Origin: Zhongshania sp.
GTDB taxonomy: Bacteria; Pseudomonadota; Gammaproteobacteria; Pseudomonadales; Spongiibacteraceae
Direction: 5' to 3'
Assembly (NCBI RefSeq): GCF_029212375.1
Contig: NZ_JARGNU010000002.1
Location: 62,001-126,000 of the forward strand
Length of the DNA stretch: 64,000 nt
The notes under the pieces are model-generated. The model saw only the letters and a list, made by a program, of their open reading frames with translations, did no database searches and was not told where the DNA came from. Below, piece after piece: positions 35,917-44,362 of the stretch (the stretch's first letter is position 1; each line of letters begins with the position of its first letter). The position numbers and the translations under genes are program-made.

Positions 35917-38466
35917 TTAGGCGACGGCAATTAAGTCTTTGTCGGCAATTTTTTCGGCCTCAGTGGCGGGACGAATTTGGCCGCGCTCTTGAATAAAGAC
36001 AATTTCTTTGTCGGTTTTGTCGGCATTAATAAAGCTGCGGAACTGCTTCACCTTCTCGGGGTTCTCGATGGTGGTTTTCCACTCGCACTGATAGGTGTCA
36101 ACAATGTTGGCCATGTCGGCCTCTAGCTCGGCGCAAATGCCCAGTGAGTCGTCAATAATGACTTTGCGCAGGTAGTTTAAACCGCCTTCGAGGTTTTCCA
36201 TCCACACCGAGGTGCGCTGCAAGCGATCGGCAGTGCGCACGTAGAACATTAGGAAACGGTCGATGTATTTCACCATGGTGTCGGTGTCGATATCTGAGGC
36301 AAATAAATCGGCGTGGCGGGGCTTCATGCCACCGTTACCGCAGAGGTAGAGGTTCCAGCCTTTCTCGGTGGCGATCACGCCCACGTCTTTGCTTTGCGCC
36401 TCGGCGCATTCGCGCGTACAGCCCGATACCGCCATTTTGAGTTTGTGTGGCGAGCGCAGGCCTTTGTAGCGGTTCTCTAAATCAATGGCTTTGCCAACGC
36501 TGTCTTGCACGCCGTAACGGCACCAAGTGGAACCTACACAGGATTTTACGGTACGCAAAGATTTACCGTAGGCGTGGCCAGATTCAAAGCCGGCGTCGAT
36601 TAATTCGCTCCAAATTTTGGGTAGCTGGTCGAGGGTGGCGCCGAACAAATCTACGCGCTGGCCGCCGGTAATCTTGGTGTAGAGATTGTACTTTTTGGCT
36701 ACTTGGCCAACCGCAATCAAGCCGTCTGGGGTGACTTCACCGCCGGCCATGCGCGGCACTACCGAGTAGGTGCCGTTTTTCTGCATATTAGCCAAGTAGC
36801 GGTCGTTGGTGTCTTGCAGGCCGGCGAGTTTGGGCTCAAGAATATAGTCGTTCCAGCACGATGCCATGACAGAGGCGGCGGTAGGCTTGCATATTTCACA
36901 GCCGTGGCCGCTGCCATGCTTCTCTAAAAGTTCGGCAAAGGATTTGATTTGGCCAACTTTAACGAGGTGGAATATTTCTTGGCGAGTGTAAGGGAAATGC
37001 TCGCAGAGGTCGGTGTTCACCTCAACGCCCATTTTAGTCAATTCGGCGTTCAGCACTTGGCCGACGAGGGCAGTACAGCCGCCGCAGGTGGTTGCCGCTT
37101 TGGTGCAGGCCTTAAGATCGCCAACCGTCATCGCGCCGCCCTGAACTGCCGCGCATAAATCGCCTTTGCTCACATTATTACACGAGCAAATTTGTGCAAC
37201 ATCGGGCAGGGCGTCAACACCCAAGCCCACCCCAGCACTGCCGTCTAGGCTTGGCAAAATCATGCTCTCGGGTTGTTCAGGCAGAGTGATTTTGTTTAAG
37301 GCAAACTGAAGTAGGGTGCCGTAGTCATTGGCCTCGCCAATCAGTACGCAGCCCAGCAGGTGTTGGCCGTCGCTGCTGACCACAATCTTTTTATAGACTT
37401 CGGCTTTCTCGTCGATAAAAGTGTAGCACTTGGCGTCGGGGGTGGTGGCGTGGGCGTCGCCAATCGAGGCAACGTCAACACCCATGAGTTTGAGCTTGGT
37501 GCTCATGTCGGCGCCAGTAAAAGCTTTTTCTTCGACGCCGCCCAGTACGTGGTCGGCGGCTACTCGTGCCATATCCCAGCCCGGTGCAATCAAGCCGTAA
37601 ATGCGGCCGCCCCACAGCGCACACTCGCCAATGGCGTAAATGGCTGGGTCTGAGGTTAAACAGGCGTTATCAATAACAATGCCGCCGCGCTCGCCAACCG
37701 CGAGTTCACACTGTCGGGCAAGAGCGTCTTGGGGGCGAATACCTGCTGAGAAAACCAGGATATCGGTTTCTAGCTCGGCGCCGTCAGCGAATTGGAGCTT
37801 GTGAACGCAGTCATCGCCATCAATAATTTGCTGGGTGTTCTTTTGGGTGTGGACTGATACGCCCAGGTCTTCAATTTTACGGCGCAATAGGGCGCCGCCG
37901 CCTTCATCGACCTGTACGGCCATGAGGCGGGGGGCAAATTCGATAACGTGGGTTTTTAGCCCTAAGTCCATAATTGCTTTAGCGGCCTCGAGGCCAAGTA
38001 AGCCGCCACCAACAACGGCGCCGACTTTGGCATTCGCCGCAGCGGCAGTAATCGCTTCTAAATCCTCAATGGTGCGGTAAACAAAGCAGTTTTTGCGGTC
38101 GTGGCCTGGTACTGGCGGCACAAAGGGGAAGGAGCCGGTCGCCAGAATCAATTTATCGTAGGGGTATTGTTCGCCCTTGTCGGTGCTCACGATTTGCGCC
38201 GCGCGATCTATAGCAATGACTTTTTCGTGGGTGAGGGCGGTAATATTGTTGTCGCTGTAGAAGCCGTCTTTAACCATATTTAGCGAGGCGGCTTCGCGGG
38301 TTTCAAACCACGCGGTGAGGTGCACGCGGTCATAGGCCGGGCGAGGTTCTTCGCCAATAACCGTGATCGCAAATTGCTCGCCTCGACCGCTTTCAATAAT
38401 AGACTCGATAAATTGGTGGCCAACCGGGCCGTTACCAATAATAAGCAGGCGTTGTTTGTCTGTCAT
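35917..38466 (-). CDS. nirB: Nitrite reductase [NAD(P)H] large subunit
   Basis: Reduces nitrite to ammonium with NAD(P)H in the cytoplasm. The 849-residue protein has an FAD/NAD pyridine-nucleotide reductase part (about 1-400, opening LLIIGNGPVGHQF), two BFD-like [2Fe-2S] domains (CSCNNVSKGDLC...TTCGGC near 420-465, and GHGCEICKP near 520), and a C-terminal sulfite/nitrite-reductase half with siroheme/[4Fe-4S] ligands in SCVGSTWCRYG and SGCTRECAEAQSK. GGAAG precedes the ATG. It is divergent from narK across a region with two sigma-54 promoters, which implies nitrogen control. Confidence 0.96.
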   Translation of the reverse strand: MTDKQRLLIIGNGPVGHQFIESIIESGRGEQFAITVIGEEPRPAYDRVHLTAWFETREAASLNMVKDGFYSDNNITALTHEKVIAIDRAAQIVSTDKGEQYPYDKLILATGSFPFVPPVPGHDRKNCFVYRTIEDLEAITAAAANAKVGAVVGGGLLGLEAAKAIMDLGLKTHVIEFAPRLMAVQVDEGGGALLRRKIEDLGVSVHTQKNTQQIIDGDDCVHKLQFADGAELETDILVFSAGIRPQDALARQCELAVGERGGIVIDNACLTSDPAIYAIGECALWGGRIYGLIAPGWDMARVAADHVLGGVEEKAFTGADMSTKLKLMGVDVASIGDAHATTPDAKCYTFIDEKAEVYKKIVVSSDGQHLLGCVLIGEANDYGTLLQFALNKITLPEQPESMILPSLDGSAGVGLGVDALPDVAQICSCNNVSKGDLCAAVQGGAMTVGDLKACTKAATTCGGCTALVGQVLNAELTKMGVEVNTDLCEHFPYTRQEIFHLVKVGQIKSFAELLEKHGSGHGCEICKPTAASVMASCWNDYILEPKLAGLQDTNDRYLANMQKNGTYSVVPRMAGGEVTPDGLIAVGQVAKKYNLYTKITGGQRVDLFGATLDQLPKIWSELIDAGFESGHAYGKSLRTVKSCVGSTWCRYGVQDSVGKAIDLENRYKGLRSPHKLKMAVSGCTRECAEAQSKDVGVIATEKGWNLYLCGNGGMKPRHADLFASDIDTDTMVKYIDRFLMFYVRTADRLQRTSVWMENLEGGLNYLRKVIIDDSLGICAELEADMANIVDTYQCEWKTTIENPEKVKQFRSFINADKTDKEIVFIQERGQIRPATEAEKIADKDLIAVA

Positions 38467-38544
38467 GGTTACTTCCTTTAATACTTTGCGCGATGGCTAT
38501 CTATTTGGCGGCCGGTGCTGCAGGTGGATATTACGTAAATTATT

Positions 38545-38560
38545 AGCAAAAGCTGTGCCA
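38545..38560 (-). promoter_or_regulatory. Sigma-54 promoter of nirBD
   Basis: Minus-strand TGGCAC-AGCTT-TTGCT, exact match to the RpoN -24/-12 consensus TGGCAC-N5-TTGCW. Transcription would begin near 38536 and leave about 70 bases before the nirB ATG. Confidence 0.88.
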
Positions 38561-38678
38561 TTGTCTTTGTTGGTAATTAAGGTGTTGATTTGTAAATATT
38601 ATTTTGTGTTTTGCATTGTTGTGGGGCGATTTTTGCTGTGACGGGAAAGTTTGATGGGGGGCTTGTTGGGGCACGACG

Positions 38679-38744
38679 TTCGTTAATGGTGCATAAATGC
38701 GCGACGCCGCAAGAGGGTTGCGTGCTTCGTAATGGTGCGTAAAT
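38679..38744. promoter_or_regulatory. Tandem NtrC-like activator sites between nirB and narK
   Basis: TTCGTTAATGGTGCATAAAT (38679-38698) and TTCGTAATGGTGCGTAAAT (38726-38744) are near-identical direct repeats. Each has the right half (TGGTGC) of the NtrC site TGCACCA-N3-TGGTGCA; the second copy also has a partial left half (TGCTTCG). They lie 105-210 bases upstream of both divergent sigma-54 start points, a usual enhancer distance. Confidence 0.55.
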
Positions 38745-38823
38745 AGCTGTGTGATAGTACAAAATAAAAAATAAATCTTTTTAAACAGTGTCTTACGCGA
38801 GCATCAAAATTTGGTGTACATGC

Positions 38824-38840
38824 TTGGCACAGGCTTTGCT
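38824..38840 (+). promoter_or_regulatory. Sigma-54 promoter of narK
   Basis: TTGGCAC-AGGCT-TTGCT, exact match to the -24/-12 consensus. Predicted start near 38851 places the ATG at 38884 (with GGAG) as the true narK start and excludes the ORF-track start at 38788. Confidence 0.88.
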
Positions 38841-38883
38841 CTCATGGTGGCAATACTTTCAAATGGCCATTATGGAGCTATTA

Positions 38884-40356
38884 ATGTCTTCCTCGACCTT
38901 AAATGTGCTTGATCTCAAGCAAGAGAAAATACGATTACTTCACTTAAGTTGGTTTGCCTTTTTCCTTAGCTTTGTAGTGTGGTTTAACTTTGCGCCAATG
39001 CTGTCATCGATCAAAGAGGCTTTTGATCTTACTAATCAGCAAGTTAAAGCGCTGATGATTTTGAATGTGGCCCTCACCATTCCGGCTCGCGTCATTATAG
39101 GTATGTTGGTTGACCGTTTTGGTCCGCGCATTGTATACAGCGCTCTTTTGGTGCTTGGCGGCATAGTATGTGTCGCTTTCGCCTTTGCTAATAGTTATGA
39201 AGCAATTGCCTTATTGCGCTTCTTGATGGGCTTTATCGGTGCCGGTTTTGTTATAGGTATACGCTTAGTTGGCGAGTGGTTTCCGGCGCGGCAGGTGGGT
39301 TTAGCCGAGGGCGTTTACGGCGGCTGGGGGAATTTTGGTTCGTCAGCGGCGGCGATGGCGCTGCCAACTCTGGCCTTGTATTTTGGTGGCCCAGACGGTT
39401 GGCGTTACGCTATTGCCTCGACCGGTGTCATTGCCTCAATTTACGGGGTGTTCTTTTACTGGCGCGCTCGTAATACGCCAAAGGGTTCAACCTACTTTAA
39501 GCCCAAAAAATCTGGGGGCTTGGTTGTTAGCAATAAGCGTGACCTGATTTTTTACATTGTGATGTGCGTGCCCATGTATTTGGCGCTGGCAACACTAACC
39601 TGGAAATTGTCTCCAGTGAATTTGGGTATGTTAAACAGCACAACGTCACTGGCCCTATATGTGGTGCTAGCGGTTCTGTTTGTAGTGCAGATTAGTCAGA
39701 TTTTGCGAGTGAATAGCGATGTGCTGAACAATATCGCTATTCCGGAAATGCAGCAGTATAAGTTTAAGCAGGTTGCTATCTTAAATGTGGCGTACTTCGT
39801 GACCTTTGGCTCCGAGTTGGCGGTGGTGTCAATGCTGCCCTTGTTCTTTATGGAAACGTTCGAACTGAGCGCAGTAACCGCCGGCATGTTGGCCTCTGGC
39901 TTTGCGTTTATGAATTTGGCCGCGCGCCCTGGCGGCGGTTACTTGTCAGATAAGTTTGGTCGTCGTAAATCGCTCTCTATTCTGGTAGCTGGTTTGGCGG
40001 CAGGGTATATGGTGCTTAGTAATATCGACGCAACGTGGACAATTTGGGTGGCAGTGGTTGCGACCATGTGCTGTTCCTTCTTTGTGCAGGCTGGTGAGGG
40101 CGCGGTGTTTGCGATTGTGCCCTTGGTTAAGCGCAGCATGACTGGCCAAATTGCGGGTATGACAGGCGCTTACGGTAATGTGGGCGCGGTTATCTTTTTA
40201 ACGGTGCTGTCTTTTGTTAGCGCCTCGGACTTCTTCCTTGTAATAGCCGCTTGTGCCGCCGTTGTGTTTGTTGCGGTGCAGTTTATGGAAGAGCCTCAGG
40301 GTCACACCGCCGAAGTGAATGACGATGGCAGTGTTGCGCTGATCGAAGTTAGCTAA
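38884..40356 (+). CDS. narK: NarK/NasA-type nitrate/nitrite MFS transporter
   Basis: A 490-residue major facilitator with about 12 membrane segments. Nitrate-porter signatures are visible as [13 protein letters not shown] and [12 protein letters not shown] (the two Gly-rich nitrate motifs) and [22 protein letters not shown]. Divergence from nirBD and sigma-54 control indicate uptake for assimilation rather than respiration, so nasA may be the better name. The start at 38884 has GGAG six bases upstream. A PP2C-kinase gene follows after 52 bases. No assimilatory nitrate reductase catalytic subunit is in the window. Confidence 0.9.
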   Translation: MSSSTLNVLDLKQEKIRLLHLSWFAFFLSFVVWFNFAPMLSSIKEAFDLTNQQVKALMILNVALTIPARVIIGMLVDRFGPRIVYSALLVLGGIVCVAFAFANSYEAIALLRFLMGFIGAGFVIGIRLVGEWFPARQVGLAEGVYGGWGNFGSSAAAMALPTLALYFGGPDGWRYAIASTGVIASIYGVFFYWRARNTPKGSTYFKPKKSGGLVVSNKRDLIFYIVMCVPMYLALATLTWKLSPVNLGMLNSTTSLALYVVLAVLFVVQISQILRVNSDVLNNIAIPEMQQYKFKQVAILNVAYFVTFGSELAVVSMLPLFFMETFELSAVTAGMLASGFAFMNLAARPGGGYLSDKFGRRKSLSILVAGLAAGYMVLSNIDATWTIWVAVVATMCCSFFVQAGEGAVFAIVPLVKRSMTGQIAGMTGAYGNVGAVIFLTVLSFVSASDFFLVIAACAAVVFVAVQFMEEPQGHTAEVNDDGSVALIEVS

Positions 40357-40408
40357 AGTACAGTGTATGTTAAGCGCATAACTGTGGTTCATACCTCGAG
40401 AACGTTAC

Positions 40409-42133
40409 ATGCACTTTGATGGTGGTTTAAAACTGGCAATTGGCCAGCGCAGCAGCGCTGGGCAAAAGCCGGTTAACGAAGATAGCTTGGGTATTTGCAT
40501 ACCCAAGGACGAGCAAATTACCACCAAGGGCGCGGTGGCGGTCATTGCCGATGGCGTGTCTGCGGCAGAGGCTGGAAAGGAAGCGGCTGAAACCTGCGTA
40601 ACCGGTTTTCTAAGTGATTATTTTTCAACTCCAGATTCCTGGTCGGTAAAGCGGTCGGCCCAGCAGGTTTTAAATGCCTTGAATCGCTGGCTGTACGGCC
40701 AGGGGCAGCATTACCTGCAAGCTGAAAAAGGCTATGTTTCCACCCTCAGCATTGCAATCTTTAAATCGCAAACAGCGCATTTATTTCATGTTGGCGACAG
40801 CCGAATTTACCGTTTGCGGGACGGTTGCCTTGAGCAGCTAACCCGCGATCACGCCATGCCTATCAGTCGTGGCAAGTCGTATTTAACCCGCGCTATGGGC
40901 TTGGATATTAATTTGGATGTCGACTATCGCGCCGCAGACGTGGCGGTAGGCGATATATTTTTACTGAGTACCGATGGTATTCACGACGTATTGAGCAGTG
41001 CGCGCTTGCAGGAAATTATCGGCGCGACAGTCGAGGAGGCTGATCTCGACGCCGCGTGTCAGCAGATGATTGATGAGGCGCTGGCGGCGGGTAGTGACGA
41101 CAATCTCAGTTGTCAGTTACTGCGAGTCGATGCGCTGCCATTGGAAGATGCCGGTGATGTTTACCGCAAATTAACTGCGCTGCCGTTTCCGCCGCCGCTG
41201 GCTGTGGGCATGGTGTTAGACGGATTGGTTATTGAAGAAGAGATTCACGCCAGTCCGCGCAGTCAGTTATATAAAGTTTTTGATGCCACGGCAAACCAAC
41301 ATTACGTAATGAAAACGCCGTCGGCAAACTTTAATGACGATCCGGCCTATATCGAACGTTTTATTCTTGAGAGTTGGGTGGGGCGTCGGATTCAAAGTGA
41401 GAATGTTGTAGCGGTGATCGACCCACCGGTGGCGCCGACGTGTCTTTACTATTTGTCGGCGTTTGCACCGGGCCGAACTTTGGGGCAGTGGATGCGTGAG
41501 AATCCCCAGCCCTCTAGTCAGCAGATGTTAGATATTATTTTGCCGGCGGCTAAGGGTTTGCAGGCTATGCACCGCCGCGACACCATTCATCAAGATGTGA
41601 AACCAGACAATATTTTGGTGGGTGATGATGGGCAAATTAAAATCATAGATTTTGGTTCTTGCTATGTGGCAGGTCTCGCCGAGATTGCGGTGCCAATAAG
41701 TCGTGATCGGGTATTGGGTACCGCGCAGTATTCTGCCCCAGAACATGTTTTAGGGCGCCGCCCAGGTGTTAAGGCAGACCAGTTTTCGCTGGCGGTGATT
41801 GTTTTTGAAATATTGACTGGCCATCAACCATTTCAAGGGCGGCTAGAGAGCTGTACCACCACGGCGGCTTTTACTCGTTTAGCGTATATTCCGGCCCGTC
41901 ATTACAATCCGCATGTTCCTTTATGGCTAGATGGCGCCTTGGGGCGAGCGCTAAGTATTAGTCCAGAATTACGTTATAACGATATAGCCGAATTTGTTCA
42001 CGACCTTCAGCACCCTAATCCGGTTTATAACAAAGATAATTTTCAGCCGCTGCTTACCCGCAATCCTTTACGAGTGTGGCAGGGGATTTCATTTATCTTG
42101 TTATTAGCCTTGTTGTGGAGTCTGGGGCGTTAA
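40409..42133 (+). CDS. Fused PP2C phosphatase and Ser/Thr protein kinase
   Basis: A 574-residue protein with three parts. Residues about 1-245 form a PP2C phosphatase with all metal-site motifs (VNEDS, VIADGVS, HVGDSRIYRL, LLSTDGIHD, GSDDNLS). Residues about 260-545 form a Hanks-type kinase: VMKTP (ATP Lys), IHQDVKPDNIL (catalytic loop, His-Gln-Asp rather than His-Arg-Asp), IIDFGS, YSAPEH. The Gly-rich loop is poor (ASPRSQLYKVF). A C-terminal membrane anchor follows (ISFILLLALLWSL). The gene sits directly after narK, an association seen in other gammaproteobacteria, so it probably senses or tunes nitrate assimilation. Target is unknown. Confidence 0.87.
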   Translation: MHFDGGLKLAIGQRSSAGQKPVNEDSLGICIPKDEQITTKGAVAVIADGVSAAEAGKEAAETCVTGFLSDYFSTPDSWSVKRSAQQVLNALNRWLYGQGQHYLQAEKGYVSTLSIAIFKSQTAHLFHVGDSRIYRLRDGCLEQLTRDHAMPISRGKSYLTRAMGLDINLDVDYRAADVAVGDIFLLSTDGIHDVLSSARLQEIIGATVEEADLDAACQQMIDEALAAGSDDNLSCQLLRVDALPLEDAGDVYRKLTALPFPPPLAVGMVLDGLVIEEEIHASPRSQLYKVFDATANQHYVMKTPSANFNDDPAYIERFILESWVGRRIQSENVVAVIDPPVAPTCLYYLSAFAPGRTLGQWMRENPQPSSQQMLDIILPAAKGLQAMHRRDTIHQDVKPDNILVGDDGQIKIIDFGSCYVAGLAEIAVPISRDRVLGTAQYSAPEHVLGRRPGVKADQFSLAVIVFEILTGHQPFQGRLESCTTTAAFTRLAYIPARHYNPHVPLWLDGALGRALSISPELRYNDIAEFVHDLQHPNPVYNKDNFQPLLTRNPLRVWQGISFILLLALLWSLGR

Positions 42134-42204
42134 GCCCCCTTGTATTACCTGCACAGCGCCGCTCATGTCCTTTTTAAAGCCCTCCTTATAACGACTTTTT
42201 TGCC

Positions 42205-42221
42205 AGCATCTTTATGGTGCA
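42205..42221 (+). promoter_or_regulatory. NtrC-like site upstream of the envelope-machine operon
   Basis: AGCATCTTTATGGTGCA. It agrees at 12 of 17 positions with the E. coli glnA site AGCACTATATTGGTGCA as I recall it. About 210 bases upstream of the sigma-54-like element. Confidence 0.35.
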
Positions 42222-42412
42222 AAATTGTGGAAATCACCTATATGGCCGCGCTTGTTCGTGGTGCGTTCTTAATTTATTTCGGGCAAATTAATGTTTTGCT
42301 CTATGCTGCGCGGGTTCTAGCTCTTGGATTTTTTGTGGTGTAGAGCACATAGCAGATGTGAATTCGGTGTAAAAACTAAGTGAATTCGCCATATACAAAA
42401 AATACGATTTCG

Positions 42413-42429
42413 TTGGCGCGGCTATTGCG
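42413..42429 (+). promoter_or_regulatory. Sigma-54-like promoter of the envelope-machine operon
   Basis: TTGGCGC-GGCTA-TTGCG. Invariant GG and GC with the correct 10-base spacing are present; the -24 has one departure (TGGCGC for TGGCAC) and the last -12 base is G. A start near 42440 would fit the first gene. Confidence 0.42.
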
Positions 42430-42481
42430 GTACAAGCATTAAGATCATGGCGATAATGAGTGCTTAAGGCGCGGTATTATC

Positions 42482-44362
42482 ATGCAGTTAAAACACAACG
42501 AATCGGTGGCGTTTGTGAAAATTTTAACGCGAAATTTATCGGGAATTTGCTGGTTTGTGGCGGTATTGCTACTGCCCGTGACCGCGCATGCCGCGGATCT
42601 CGCAGTGGTGAAAGCCGAGGCTTTAAACTTTTATAGCCAGTCGCGATTGGCCGCACGTAATAACGCCGATGAAGGCGCTCACAAACTTCATTTTTATATT
42701 GCGCATCGCGCAGAAAACTTAGCGCTACAGTCGGTTAGGCTTAGTATCGACGGTCGTGAGATTGCTAAATACAACTACAGTGAGCAAGAATCAAAAATTT
42801 TATTTGATGGTGGTGTGCACCCCTTGCTTGCCCTTAACTTATCGGCGGGGCGCCACCAACTCGCTGCCAAATTTGTGGTGTTGAATCGTGAGGCTGGGCC
42901 GAATGCCGACCGGCTTTCGCCGAGTATTACCCAAGAATTTACGCTGACGGCCAATAAGCAACTGGAATTGGAATTAATCAGCGATGGCTTAGTAAAGTGG
43001 TTGGAAAAACCCAGTATTACAGTTCATGACCGAGGCGTTGAAAACGTCACAGAAAATAGCGATAGCAACCCTCTACTGCGCGCTGTGTATTTTAATGCAC
43101 AGCGGCACTACGCCTTCGAAGCGCTTGCCGACGCAATGTATTTTGTTAAACAAGGCGGTAGCGTTGCCCAGTTCTCGCCGCGCTTGCAGCAGGCATTGCG
43201 GCAAAGTGTGTTTGAGCTGGGTTTGCCAGCAGTGCCCAGTGAGTTAGCGGGTATGAGTGGCCTAACTGCAGAGCATACCAATGACGATATATACCGCAAA
43301 TATAATAGCGGCGTCGAACTCCTTAATCGTGGTCAGCATAGCGAAGGACTTGCCATTCTCACCGCCTTAAGTAATGGCGAGTCGCAGCGTAATGATGAAA
43401 TTATTCTTCGCGATAAAATTAATTTGGCGCTCGGATTTCACTTTTTGCAGCAGGGCGATAGCGAGCAATCCGTGAGCTATTTTAGCAAGGTCCGGCGTTT
43501 GGGCCCTTATGCGAATAAGGCCCTAGTGGGGTTGGGCTGGGCGTTGTTAAGTCCTCGCCAGACAGCGGTCAATTCCCTGCCAGAAAAAGACACCATGGCG
43601 CCGGGTAGTAACGCTAAAGGCATGGCGTATTTGTGGTCAGGCTCAGAAGACGATATCGCCTGGGCGCGTCGTCATACTCCGTTTCGCCGAGCATGGGCGA
43701 TTGCCTCGGGCGCAAAAGAAGAAGACCTACAGGCGGCGATGGTGCCGTGGATGGAGTTAATTAATCGCGACCCCCTCGACCCCGCTGTGCAAGAAGGCTT
43801 ATTAATTCTGCCATACGCGATGTCGCATTGGGCTGGGCAGGGGCCGCGGGCCGAAACTTATTATGTGTCGGCGGTCAGCAGATTGCAGGAATCATTAATG
43901 CTTTTAGACTCGGCGGCGGCAGATATCCACAGCGGTGGCTTGCGCGAGTCAGTGAGTGCAGCCGACAAAGCGGATCTTAGCGGTTGGGATATTTGGCTAT
44001 GTGACCTCTCTGCAGACCGGCAGGGTGCGTATTTAGATTTATTGTTAGACAGCGCGCGCTTTCATATTGCGCTGCGGGAGTTTCGTCAGTTAGGTCGTAT
44101 TCGCAGTGTACTAACAGGCGATGAACGGGGCGATTCGGTTGCTGCCTTGGCCGGTCGGCGCGCCGCACTTATTCAGAATATTGACGAATTAAGCGCGCAG
44201 TGGGGGCTTAATTTAGATCAAACCGCCCTAGCTGAAATTAATAAATATCGCCTGCGCACCGAGCGCTATTTGGCAGAGGCGAATTTTGCCATGGCGCGCA
44301 ACCATGAAAATACGCGCCGCCAAATGACTGAGGTGGTGTGGGACGGGGAGGCGAACAGATGA
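42482..44362 (+). CDS. Exported TPR-containing protein, first gene of the ExbBD/AgmX operon
   Basis: A 626-residue periplasmic protein. A signal peptide ends in TAHA; the mature part has a beta-rich segment (about 35-185, with VRLSIDGREIAKYNY) and then TPR-like helices (YRKYNSGVELLNRGQHSEGLAIL, LALGFHFLQQGDSEQSVSYFSKV). The listed ATG has a weak Shine-Dalgarno. A GTG at 42515 with GGTGG five bases upstream would give a more ordinary signal peptide (MKILTRNLSG) and may be the true start. It overlaps the next gene by ATGA. No named family recognised. Confidence 0.72.
   Translation: MQLKHNESVAFVKILTRNLSGICWFVAVLLLPVTAHAADLAVVKAEALNFYSQSRLAARNNADEGAHKLHFYIAHRAENLALQSVRLSIDGREIAKYNYSEQESKILFDGGVHPLLALNLSAGRHQLAAKFVVLNREAGPNADRLSPSITQEFTLTANKQLELELISDGLVKWLEKPSITVHDRGVENVTENSDSNPLLRAVYFNAQRHYAFEALADAMYFVKQGGSVAQFSPRLQQALRQSVFELGLPAVPSELAGMSGLTAEHTNDDIYRKYNSGVELLNRGQHSEGLAILTALSNGESQRNDEIILRDKINLALGFHFLQQGDSEQSVSYFSKVRRLGPYANKALVGLGWALLSPRQTAVNSLPEKDTMAPGSNAKGMAYLWSGSEDDIAWARRHTPFRRAWAIASGAKEEDLQAAMVPWMELINRDPLDPAVQEGLLILPYAMSHWAGQGPRAETYYVSAVSRLQESLMLLDSAAADIHSGGLRESVSAADKADLSGWDIWLCDLSADRQGAYLDLLLDSARFHIALREFRQLGRIRSVLTGDERGDSVAALAGRRAALIQNIDELSAQWGLNLDQTALAEINKYRLRTERYLAEANFAMARNHENTRRQMTEVVWDGEANR

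Larger units (their letters stand above)
42134..42481 (+). other. Intergenic region before the envelope-machine operon
   Basis: No convincing gene; the 67-codon ORF at 42140-42343 has no family resemblance or Shine-Dalgarno. GTGAATTCG is repeated directly (42358 and 42380). It carries the NtrC-like and sigma-54-like elements listed separately. Confidence 0.5.

Noticed and set aside
42140-42343. 67-codon hydrophobic ORF after the PP2C-kinase gene
   Set aside because: No ribosome-binding site and sits in a region that carries regulatory motifs; hydrophobicity alone is weak evidence.
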